From: Actinomycetota bacterium
Lineage (GTDB): Bacteria > Actinomycetota > Humimicrobiia > Humimicrobiales > Humimicrobiaceae
DNA length: 6,024 nt
Assembly: GCA_016870675.1 (NCBI GenBank)
Contig: VGAU01000122.1
Location: 1-6,024, forward strand
Direction of reading: 5' to 3'
The translations under genes were made by a program, and so were the position numbers. Shown here piece after piece: positions 1 through 5,478 of the stretch (the stretch's first letter is position 1; each line of letters begins with the position of its first letter). The notes under the pieces are model-generated. The model saw only the letters and a program-made list of their open reading frames with translations, was not told the origin of the DNA and ran no database searches.

Positions 1-33
1 TGCGTCTTCGTATCATTACCCTTTATTATCTCA

Positions 34-693
34 TTAATACAGCTTTAGTCTTTTACGCAATTCATCCGGGTTAAAATACTTCTGGATATTATTTCCATTA
101 TCCTGCCTTTTAACATCGTGCAGGTATTTATTCTCATAATCATTTATCAATGCTTCAACTCTTTTTCTTCCCTCTTTTGTCCTTATAGCTTCCAATGGAG
201 TTATGTTTCCTATAGCAGGTATCTTTGTTTTTACCCAGTCATTGTAATAATCTTCCCACCACTTAAGTGCAAATTTCTCCAGTTCATCTTCAGGTATTTT
301 CAGCTTTTCCTTTTTTAGCGCTTTTTTTTGCCCGGCAATCTTTATCTTATTCTTTGAAGCCTGTGCCATTATATCTTCCACATGTATATAATCAGTTTTC
401 TCAAATTTCAGAGGTAATTTCTGAATTTTTTTCTTGAACCTTTCAAGTCTTTCAAGTGAATTTGTCTCAAAGCTAAGTGTTTTCTCTTTTAAAATGATTG
501 TTCCAAGAATAGTATTTTTTTCATTGGACCAGTGAAGAATAGCTTGCTTTTTAGTTTCCTCTATAATTCTTATATTACTTAGTCTTATCAGCTTACTCTT
601 TACTTCTTCCCTGTCACTTACTTTATAGGTGCTTGTAGAAATAATAAGCTTTTCCTTATCATTGTTGACCATTTTTGGCAGGAGCCTGGACAT
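34..693 (-). CDS. C-terminal half of a SEC-C-motif-type protein, probably 5'-truncated
   Basis: Hypothetical protein of 219 aa; its biochemical role is unknown. The residues around 140-190 read W-E-D-Y-Y-N-D-W...IPAIGNITPLEAI...EGRKRVEALI. This is the 'Wld-x-piPaLgGkTPrEAvkTkeGRekVe' block seen at the C-end of many SEC-C metal-binding-motif proteins and related DUF2384-like domains. The C-terminal FNPDELRKRLKL fits the usual 'fd..rLRreLgL' ending. The segment ILGTIILKEKTLSFETNSLERLERF (about 60-86) fits the middle of the same family. The N-terminal Cys-rich SEC-C part that many members carry is absent. No clear Shine-Dalgarno precedes the ATG at 693 or the next ATG at 672, and the frame runs open a further ~26 codons upstream to a stop at 772-774 without good protein sequence. 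I infer a remnant cut at its 5' side, next to transposase debris. The family call is from memory of the motif and not from a search. Confidence 0.5.
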   Translation of the reverse strand: MSRLLPKMVNNDKEKLIISTSTYKVSDREEVKSKLIRLSNIRIIEETKKQAILHWSNEKNTILGTIILKEKTLSFETNSLERLERFKKKIQKLPLKFEKTDYIHVEDIMAQASKNKIKIAGQKKALKKEKLKIPEDELEKFALKWWEDYYNDWVKTKIPAIGNITPLEAIRTKEGRKRVEALINDYENKYLHDVKRQDNGNNIQKYFNPDELRKRLKLY

Positions 694-731
694 TATGTGA
701 TAAAAATAGTGAATTGAAACCAGATAGATAA

Positions 732-960
732 TTACCGGAAAATCTTTAATATTTTTGAATAATCTATCTTTTTATCAAAAAGGCTTTTATATTCCTCCCT
801 GTAAATACGGCAATATTCTTTCATTATCTCTGTTATAAGCGGCTCATCTGAGGGAGAGTAAAGTATCGGGGGTAAGCCTTCCATAATATATAGGGATAAA
901 TTTCGTGAAGGGGTTTTCTCTATATCTGTTTTATAAGGGGCAAGAAATCCGGAAATGATA
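732..960 (-). pseudogene. unidentified ~76-codon open-frame tail
   Basis: An open minus-strand frame runs from about 960 to a TAA at 734-732. It encodes a protein-like sequence of mixed charge (LPPILYSPSDEPLITEIM, then EEYKSLFDKKIDYSKILKIF). The frame stays nominally open up to 1031, but there it only shadows the transposase zinc-finger codons, so a start in that part is not believable. The tail looks like the 3' end of a gene whose 5' part is lost, ending 39 bases before the ATG of the SEC-C-like ORF. I recognise no family. It could be the C-terminus of the interrupted amidotransferase-like gene, the end of some other gene, or chance. Treat it as a fragment of unknown origin. Confidence 0.3.
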
Positions 961-1270
961 TCACTTTGCGTGACAGGAGGGACAGAAATGGCGTCGTTTG
1001 CAGGAGAATGCAAGGAGATTTTCATGACCACAGCTATGGCATTTTATTCTAGCAAACCCGTTATGAAGTATACCGCAGTCGAGATATTGGTATATTACTT
1101 TTTCTATGTGGGATCTTAAGTATCCGTACTTCTCGCTGAATTTCCTGTCGTACGACCTTTTAAACTCCTCATAATAGTTCTTCTATGCACTGGTAATAGG
1201 GACTGTACTGGGGTTTTCTTCTTCTGTACTGTTTAGTGCCTTTGCTAAGGACACAGGTATTTGTTGACAT
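961..1270 (-). pseudogene. IS91-family transposase remnant (N-terminal zinc-binding domain only)
   Basis: From an ATG at 1270-1268 the frame reads MSTNTCVLSKGTKQYRRRKP, then QYSPYYQCIEE, then hits TGA at 1171-1169. Shifting frame near 1176-1183 continues as YYEEFKRSYDRKFSEKYGYL, then the RSHIEKVIYQYLDCGILHNG helix-rich segment, FARIKCHSCGHENLLAFSCK and RRHFCPSCHAK, ending at TGA 963-961. The CxxC-x9-C-x5-CxxC pattern with 'DCG.LH.GFARI.C' is diagnostic of the zinc-binding N-terminus of IS91-type rolling-circle (HUH) transposases. Removing one A from GAAGAAC (about 1177-1183) would give E-D-Y-Y-E-E-F, matching the family, so a single-base insertion is the likely frameshift. Full transposases are about 400 aa; here only ~101 codons remain and no HUH or catalytic Tyr part follows. 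The copy cannot be active. It lies between two other remnants, consistent with an old insertion followed by deletion. Confidence 0.82.
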
Positions 1271-1277
1271 GTGTCCT
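1248..1277 (-). repeat. 8-bp inverted repeat enclosing the transposase start
   Basis: AGGACACA (1248-1255) and TGTGTCCT (1270-1277) are perfect inverted copies around a 14-nt loop. On the minus strand the distal arm contains the AGGA that would serve as the transposase ribosome site and the first base of its ATG (1270-1268). A folded transcript would therefore hide the start. It could be a translation-limiting hairpin, part of an element end, or coincidence. Confidence 0.45.
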
Positions 1278-1284
1278 ATTGTAA

Positions 1285-1318
1285 TCAATATATGCATTTA
1301 TGTAAATGTATATATTGA
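1285..1318. repeat. 34-nt near-perfect palindrome at a remnant boundary
   Basis: The arms TCAATATATGCATTTA (1285-1300) and TAAATGTATATATTGA (1303-1318) pair over 16 bp, with one G-T wobble and only TG between them. In practice the loop would be about 4 nt. It lies between the amidotransferase remnant and the transposase remnant, and the remnant's TAA (1300-1298) falls inside it. Possible roles are a hairpin at the end of an IS91-like element, a terminator without a clear U-tract, or a regulator site. Which one cannot be told from one copy. Confidence 0.6.
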
Positions 1319-1597
1319 ATGAAGATATATTATTACATTCAGGGCTATATATAATTTTTCAAGAACTTCGTAGGTAATCTTTTTTGCTCCCGTACCGTTT
1401 ATTCCATCCAATAGAATTACTTCTCCGCTAACCCGGTTTTCCGCTTTATAATTAGCATTGATTCCAATATAATTTCCGCAAATATTGTAAACTTTTCTTT
1501 TTTTACCCCTGTATGATATTTTATCGAGAAGAATGTTTATTATCTCTTTATTCCTTCTGTCTTTTTTTAAGCTAATAATGCCTGCCAGTCCACTCAA
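1298..1597 (-). pseudogene. truncated class II glutamine amidotransferase / asparagine-synthase-like N-terminus
   Basis: The start reads (TTG)SGLAGIISLKKDRRNKEI, then IINILLDKISYRGKKRK. This matches the opening of asparagine synthetases and other Ntn amidotransferases, 'MCGIAGIISL...ML..I.hRGPD'. In that family the mature N-terminal Cys2 hydrolyses glutamine; here codon 2 is AGT (Ser), so glutaminase activity by the normal mechanism would be lost. The start is TTG, with GGAG (1611-1608) ten bases upstream, so the initiation site looks like a degraded ATG TGT pair (first base changed in each). The conserved R-G-P-D is also broken (RGKK). The frame ends after 99 codons inside a strong palindrome, far short of the ~500-600 aa family length, and the ATP-pyrophosphatase synthase domain is missing. 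A segment like ILLDGINGTG may echo the 'l.nGEiYN' block. I infer a decayed gene, possibly interrupted by the adjacent IS91-like element. Confidence 0.6.
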
Positions 1598-1780
1598 TTT
1601 TAATCAACTCCAATAATATCTATTTATAATAACATTTTTTGAACAATAATCTTCTAAAATGCCTATTTAGACAAAAGCTCTTTTTACCCTAACAGATTTC
1701 AACCAATAATTAAAGACAGCAGGAATGAGAAATGAGGATGTTTTGAATATGTTGCTTAAACGTGACACTTAAATTAATTA

Positions 1781-2719
1781 TTATAGACGTAATTTTCTTT
1801 TAATCTCAGGAATTTTTCCCTGTGCTGCTTCTATCCCCCTCTGGATGATCCCTGTGCCATGTATCAGGTCAAAAAAACCAAAGTCTCCCACTTCAGGCTC
1901 TATAACTATATCTGCGTCTCTGATACATTTTTTGACCATTTCCTGATGCATTATACTGAAACTGGTATCAAGGACCTTATTTACCGAAAGCCCCTCGGGA
2001 TTCTGCCCCCTTGATACCGGCGGTCCTTTTATATTAATAAAGACTTTACTTTTTCCACTTTTACTGTCATTACCGGAATCATACGAATTGTATTCTTCAT
2101 TATCTTTTTTACCATCATTCCTGCATAAAGATTTAATATACTTCTCCCTGTCTTTTTCAAAAATTATCGATGAAGCTATAATAAAATTTATATCCATTGT
2201 TTTTAAAGAATCAATTGGCAGCGGTTCTACAGTACCTCCATCCACCAGGATCCGGTCGCCCATACATACTGCAGAAAAGAACCCGGGAATAGAAATTGAG
2301 GCCCTTACTGCGTCGAGCAGTTTTCCTTCTGACAATACTATCTTTTCCCTTTTAACCAGATCTACGGCAACACAACAGAACGGAATACTGCAATCGTTAA
2401 AAGTTTTATTTCCCAGAAACTTCCTTAATAAATCTTCAACCCTTCTCCCATTTATAATCCCGGTTCTGGATAATGCAAGGTCAGAAAAAAGCAGGAAACT
2501 CTTCCAGTTTATTGATTTTACATAAGACTTCATTTCTTCAAGAGTTATGCCGGCACAATAAAATGAACCGATAATAGCCCCCATGCTAGTACCGGCTATT
2601 GCTTCAGGCTTTACTCCCAGCTCTTCAAGTACTCCTAAAACACCAATATGAGAAAGTGCCCTTGCGGCTCCACCGCTCAGCGCTATGCCGGTTTTTCTTT
2701 TTCTTCTAAAGATATTCAA
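1781..2719 (-). CDS. patatin-like serine hydrolase (RssA/YlbK-type phospholipase family)
   Basis: A 312-aa patatin-fold protein, expected to hydrolyse acyl esters (phospholipids or other lipids) with a Ser-Asp dyad at the cytoplasmic face of the membrane; the substrate is not known. Visible motifs are the oxyanion loop SGGAARALSHIGVL (residues 15-28), the nucleophile elbow G-T-S-M-G with Ser45, the P-G-F-F-S segment near 145-149, and the second catalytic motif D-G-G with Asp160 followed by VEPLPID. All key residues are present, so it is probably active. A basic N-terminus (FRRKRK) precedes the fold and there is no signal peptide. An unusual hydrophilic insert rich in K, D, N and S spans about 188-225, before the family's 'VfIn..' strand. 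The start codon is TTG (2719-2717); AAGGAGAG lies about 9-11 bases upstream, and no ATG is available before the first motif. It is transcribed divergently from the lytic transglycosylase gene. An exact RssA assignment would be over-reach. Confidence 0.88.
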   Translation of the reverse strand: MNIFRRKRKTGIALSGGAARALSHIGVLGVLEELGVKPEAIAGTSMGAIIGSFYCAGITLEEMKSYVKSINWKSFLLFSDLALSRTGIINGRRVEDLLRKFLGNKTFNDCSIPFCCVAVDLVKREKIVLSEGKLLDAVRASISIPGFFSAVCMGDRILVDGGTVEPLPIDSLKTMDINFIIASSIIFEKDREKYIKSLCRNDGKKDNEEYNSYDSGNDSKSGKSKVFINIKGPPVSRGQNPEGLSVNKVLDTSFSIMHQEMVKKCIRDADIVIEPEVGDFGFFDLIHGTGIIQRGIEAAQGKIPEIKRKLRL

Positions 2720-2833
2720 AAATTTACACTCTCCTTTCTACTGGCAATAATTTCATTAGATAAAGACTATATCAGATACCACAGCTTTTAAAATTTCCAT
2801 CTGCCGTCAATTCTACCGCTAATAATATTTTAG

Positions 2834-2863
2834 ATTATACTACTTCTTTTTTACTCTTGTTAG
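2834..2863 (-). promoter_or_regulatory. candidate sigma70 promoter for the patatin-like gene
   Basis: On the minus strand CTAACA (2863-2858, four of six matches to TTGACA) is followed after 18 bp by a perfect TATAAT (2839-2834). Transcription would begin near 2828, leaving a ~110-nt leader before the TTG at 2719. The -10 is good and the -35 weak, so this is a tentative call. Confidence 0.35.
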
Positions 2864-2889
2864 TACCCCGGCTGTTGATTTCATTTACA

Positions 2890-2911
2890 TTTACAATAAG
2901 ATTATTGTAAA
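2890..2911. promoter_or_regulatory. perfect 22-bp dyad, candidate operator
   Basis: TTTACAATAA (2890-2899) and TTATTGTAAA (2902-2911) are exact inverted copies around a 2-bp GA centre. The left arm supplies the -35 hexamer of the slt promoter and the right arm fills most of the spacer, so a bound dimeric repressor would block RNA polymerase. The site also lies about 27 bp from the -35 of the divergent promoter. I cannot name the regulator; the size and A+T-rich arms are compatible with several dimeric helix-turn-helix families. Confidence 0.55.
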
Positions 2912-2918
2912 GTAAAAT
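2890..2918 (+). promoter_or_regulatory. sigma70-type promoter for the lytic transglycosylase gene
   Basis: TTTACA (2890-2895; one mismatch to TTGACA), a 17-bp spacer and TAAAAT (2913-2918; one mismatch to TATAAT) form a strong vegetative promoter. The start of transcription would be near 2925, giving a ~32-nt leader to the ATG at 2957. The Shine-Dalgarno in that leader is weak: an AGGA lies 15 bases upstream of the ATG. Confidence 0.55.
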
Positions 2919-2956
2919 CTTTTTAGCTTTAAAAGTCAGGATTAATTAGTAATTTT

Positions 2957-3739
2957 ATGAAGAAAAAAAATATAAATAGTATTATCCGTATAATACTCGT
3001 AATTTTTCTCTGCTTTGTAATTTTTACCAATCTGTCATGCAGTAAAATAAATATAGAATTATTTGGAATAAAGTTTGGAGAAAAAACAGAAGAAATATCT
3101 TCTGGCATCATTAATGCCAGGGTAGAAAAAGATAAGGCCTTTGAAAATTATAAAGAAATATGGTTAAAATACCCGCTTAATGAATATTCGGAAATTGCAT
3201 GGGAAAGTTTGACCAGACTTTCAGATGAGGGCGCAGCCGGGCCATTTGTTCCCACGGCAAACCAGATTTATAATAGAGGGGAGATATTCTTCAATATTTA
3301 CAATCATTACAGTGCCCTTGATGAATTTAATAAGATTTTGCAGGAAGATTATTTAAACACTTTATCTGTTGAGCTTCACAGCAGGGCCCTGTTTAAAATG
3401 GGTATGTGTTATTTCAGGCTTCGTGACTATAATCAGGCTAAATATTATCTGCAGCTATCTTATGAAAAATCTCCATCAGGCTCCGTAGCCGATGATAGTC
3501 TCTATTATACGGGTATGACACTAACCAGTCTTAATATGAATGATGATGCCATTTCATATTACCGGAAACTTGTAAGACTTTTCCCATCCAGCAATTTCAG
3601 CGATGATGCTCTTTATAGAATTGGAAGAATATACTCTTTAAGGGGGGACTTTGTAAATGCCGCAAGTTACTTTAAAAGAGTGTCCACAGATTTCCCCATG
3701 GTGATAAGCTGTTTGATGCTTTATGGGAACTTGGCTTAA
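2957..3739 (+). CDS. lytic transglycosylase, N-terminal half (signal peptide plus TPR solenoid), ended by frameshift
   Basis: This is the 5' part of a Slt70-like murein lytic transglycosylase gene that continues in another frame from 3697. It begins with a basic n-region (KKKN) and a hydrophobic stretch to about residue 27, followed by Cys28 in T-N-L-S-C. This is a lipobox with a non-standard Asn at -3, so it may be a lipoprotein or may simply be secreted. From about residue 95 there are TPR-like helix pairs: ALFKMGMCYFRLRDYNQAKY, DDSLYYTGMTLTSLNMNDDA, DDALYRIGRIYSLRGDFVNA. These correspond to the alpha-solenoid that precedes the catalytic domain in the family. After D-F-P (residues 245-247) the frame goes on for only 13 codons of non-TPR sequence (MVISCLMLYGNLA) to a stop at 3737-3739. 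The -1 frame instead continues H-G-D-K-L-F-D-A-L-W-E-L-G, the next TPR. Without the C-terminal half the product lacks an active site. Confidence 0.82.
   Translation: MKKKNINSIIRIILVIFLCFVIFTNLSCSKINIELFGIKFGEKTEEISSGIINARVEKDKAFENYKEIWLKYPLNEYSEIAWESLTRLSDEGAAGPFVPTANQIYNRGEIFFNIYNHYSALDEFNKILQEDYLNTLSVELHSRALFKMGMCYFRLRDYNQAKYYLQLSYEKSPSGSVADDSLYYTGMTLTSLNMNDDAISYYRKLVRLFPSSNFSDDALYRIGRIYSLRGDFVNAASYFKRVSTDFPMVISCLMLYGNLA
3691..3697 (+). other. frameshift point: T TTC CCC slippery heptamer or single-C deletion
   Basis: In the frame of the N-terminal half these bases read (ga)T TTC CCC. A -1 slip gives TTT CCC and puts the next codon at CAT 3697, exactly in the frame of the C-terminal half. 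The heptamer fits the X-XXY-YYZ pattern of -1 frameshift sites, although CCC pairs strongly and is a poor slipper. A weak stem, ATAAGC (3704-3709) with GCTTTAT (3718-3724, one bulge), starts 6 bases downstream. A loss of one C from a run of five explains the same data more simply, either as a real mutation or as a consensus error. Confidence 0.6.
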
Positions 3740-4800
3740 TACAATACAGATCAAATGACTACAGCTCTGCAAAGGTCACATTTTCCAGTTATGCATCCTC
3801 ATACAAAGGAACACCGCTTGAAGAAAAAGGATTATTCTGGCAGGCAAAATACGCCCGGAAGCTCGAAGAAGACAGTACGGCAGCAGATCTATATAAAAAG
3901 ATTGTAAATTTAAGTTCTTATTCATATTATACTTTTGCCGCCGCTGAAATGCTTGAGCGAATGAATATTGCAGTAGATATAAAAAAAATAAATAACAGGT
4001 TGAATCCCGAAAATCCGGAGATTCTAGAAATTATACCTGACATATACTCAATTCTGGAAGAGGAAAATTACAGTCACATGGGCGAAAACGGTGAAATAGG
4101 TCATATAAATAAAGCCATTGAATTTCTTAAACTGGGTTTTTTTAACAGTGCATCACTGGAAATAGAAGCAGGAAGCTTTGAAATTGAAGAAAACCCGGTA
4201 AGAACACTTGAGATTGCTACCCTGTATCTAAAATCCAATGATTGTTCAAATTCAATTAAAGTAATTAATAAAAATCTAAGGAAATTAAAATCCGAACTTA
4301 ACGAACCTTATACCGATTATATTTATTACCTCCAATATCCCTATGGTTATAAAGAAATTGTTCAAAATTACAGCACCCGGTATAATATCGACTCTCTTTT
4401 TACGCTCGCGGTAATGAGACAGGAAAGTCTCTTTATACCTGATGCTGTCTCCCGCTCAGGAGCCCTGGGGCTTATGCAGATTATGCCTTCAACAGGAGAG
4501 GGCATTGCCGGGCTGATAGGTATTTCAGATTATAACGTCAATACACTCCTGGACCCGGACACAAATATCAGAATGGGAACTTACTATCTAAGAAAGCAGC
4601 TGGATAATTTTGGCCAGAACTTATTTTACTGCGCAGGAGCATATAACGGCGGTCCGACTTATATGAGAGACATAGTGTCCAGAAGAGGGAATATGGATAT
4701 TGATGAATTCATAGAAAGCATCACTAAAGACGAGACAAGAGAATATGTAAAAAAAGTGATCGGCAATTATAATTTCTACAAAATGTTATATGAAGAATAA
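3697..4800 (+). CDS. lytic transglycosylase, C-terminal half (TPRs plus SLT catalytic domain)
   Basis: This frame completes the gene begun at 2957; joined at 3697 the protein is about 614 aa, close to the usual Slt70 length. It cleaves the MurNAc-GlcNAc bond of peptidoglycan in the periplasm, leaving 1,6-anhydro-MurNAc. The frame opens with two or three more TPR-like helices (DALWELGLIQYRSNDYSSAK; GLFWQAKYARKLEED) and a helical linker. The lysozyme-like domain covers roughly the last 150 residues, from YNIDSLFTLAVMRQES. The catalytic Glu is in M-R-Q-E-S (codon 4423-4425, residue 490 of the joined protein). G-L-M-Q-I-M-P-S-T, then A-Y-N-G-G-P (codons from 4639) and E-T-R-E-Y-V-K-K-V follow in family order. 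All expected motifs are intact, which argues that the break is recent, artificial or bypassed. If translated alone, the first ATG is 3949, giving 283 aa with no export signal. Confidence 0.88.
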   Translation, partial: HGDKLFDALWELGLIQYRSNDYSSAKVTFSSYASSYKGTPLEEKGLFWQAKYARKLEEDSTAADLYKKIVNLSSYSYYTFAAAEMLERMNIAVDIKKINNRLNPENPEILEIIPDIYSILEEENYSHMGENGEIGHINKAIEFLKLGFFNSASLEIEAGSFEIEENPVRTLEIATLYLKSNDCSNSIKVINKNLRKLKSELNEPYTDYIYYLQYPYGYKEIVQNYSTRYNIDSLFTLAVMRQESLFIPDAVSRSGALGLMQIMPSTGEGIAGLIGISDYNVNTLLDPDTNIRMGTYYLRKQLDNFGQNLFYCAGAYNGGPTYMRDIVSRRGNMDIDEFIESITKDETREYVKKVIGNYNFYKMLYEE

Positions 4801-4815
4801 GTTTATAGAAGGTAT

Positions 4816-4850
4816 ATAACCGGCATGAGGATCAACCACCGGCTGGTTAT
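4816..4850 (+). terminator. hairpin just after slt, candidate terminator
   Basis: ATAACCGGC (4816-4824) pairs with GCTGGTTAT (4842-4850): nine pairs including one G-T, with a 17-nt loop. It begins 16 bases after the slt stop codon. The sequence after it (TGCTGCTATT) has only a poor T-tract, so termination may be weak or factor-assisted. Confidence 0.4.
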
Positions 4851-4885
4851 TGCTGCTATTAAGCTGTCAGATCATAAAAAATCAT

Positions 4886-4909
4886 AAAGATAGTAAGACT
4901 ATAATCTTT
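4886..4909. repeat. short bulged hairpin in the slt-vapC gap
   Basis: AAAGAT (4886-4891) and ATCTTT (4904-4909) pair, with AGT/ACT extending the stem inside across a three-base bulge. It lies in the 179-bp convergent space between slt and vapC. It could serve as a weak bidirectional stop signal; there is nothing more specific to say. Confidence 0.25.
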
Positions 4910-4943
4910 GAGTAAAGCAGCCTTCCTCATATCTCATCCACAT

Positions 4944-4970
4944 CCGGGACATATAAAATCCTGGCTTTAT
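4944..4970 (+). terminator. second hairpin plus T-rich tail facing vapC
   Basis: CCGGGA (4944-4949) pairs with TCCTGG (4959-4964), one G-T pair and a 9-nt loop, followed by CTTTAT. On the plus strand it resembles a weak intrinsic terminator that would stop read-through from slt into the antisense of vapC. On the minus strand the wobble becomes a mismatch, so it is less likely to serve vapC. Confidence 0.3.
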
Positions 4971-4979
4971 TTGAATAAA

Positions 4980-5477
4980 TCATTTTAAAAAATCGGAAAG
5001 CATTAAAACACTCCTGCCTGTTTCTTTTGCTGATTCGGATAATTTTTTGTCTGCAGTTACCAGTATGGCATCAAGATCTTTGGATAATGCCAGGTAAATA
5101 CTGTCATAGAAAGAAATATTTAAGTTTCTTGAATTTAAGAATGCTTTTAAAAATATATTTTTACTGACTCCCAGTATAACTATCAAATCATAGAGTTCCA
5201 GGATAATCCTATTTATTTTTTCATTGTCCAGCTCTGCCTTTGTCCTGTAAATATTTAACAATTCATAAATAAGCAGGTCGGGCGCAAAAAAAATATTATT
5301 TTCTGATTTTAAAAGATTATAAATAATCGATGCATTTTCAAGATCGCTTTCATTTTTTTTATAGTACCATTTTGCTACAACAGATGTATCCAGTACATAT
5401 CTTTTTTTTATTGCCTCTTTTATCAAATATTCAGTATAATTTGCTTCTTTATCATTGAAATATGAATAATTATCCAT
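4980..5477 (-). CDS. vapC: VapC-type PIN-domain ribonuclease toxin
   Basis: A 165-aa PIN-domain protein, expected to be the Mg2+-dependent RNase toxin of a type II toxin-antitoxin pair; VapC toxins usually cut tRNA or rRNA, and the target here is unknown. The PIN core starts at R-Y-V-L-D-T-S with Asp30, then Y-E-L-L-N with Glu72, S-F-Y-D-S-I-Y-L-A-L with Asp125, and L-V-T-A-D-K-K-L with Asp143. All four metal-binding acids are present, so the toxin looks catalytically intact. Most VapCs begin two or three residues before the first strand; this one carries about 26 extra N-terminal residues rich in Tyr, Asn and Glu. The ATG at 5477 is supported by an AAGGAAG site about 7 bases upstream, inside the end of the antitoxin gene. 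It starts 1 base after the antitoxin stop, which suggests translational coupling. Confidence 0.88.
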   Translation of the reverse strand: MDNYSYFNDKEANYTEYLIKEAIKKRYVLDTSVVAKWYYKKNESDLENASIIYNLLKSENNIFFAPDLLIYELLNIYRTKAELDNEKINRIILELYDLIVILGVSKNIFLKAFLNSRNLNISFYDSIYLALSKDLDAILVTADKKLSESAKETGRSVLMLSDFLK

Positions 5478-5478
5478 T

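Noticed and set aside
118..318. 66-codon plus-strand ORF
   Set aside because: It is antisense to the SEC-C-like gene, Phe/Tyr/Cys-rich as expected from complementing Lys/Glu codons, and has no ribosome site.
960..1031. GTG start and first ~25 residues of the 99-codon minus ORF ending at 732
   Set aside because: This part is an out-of-frame reading of the transposase zinc-binding codons, so only the part after ~960 might be real.
1598..1780. possible small RNA or riboswitch between the patatin stop and the amidotransferase remnant
   Set aside because: I saw no stable hairpin series, conserved riboswitch core or terminator with T-tract in this 183-base gap.
2088..2525. 145-codon plus-strand ORF
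   Set aside because: It is antisense to the patatin-like gene, whose motifs are clear. Its low-complexity Ser/Phe/Leu composition is a shadow.
2929..3111. 60-codon minus-strand ORF with a hydrophobic end
   Set aside because: It is the reverse of the slt signal peptide and promoter; the hydrophobicity comes from A/T runs.
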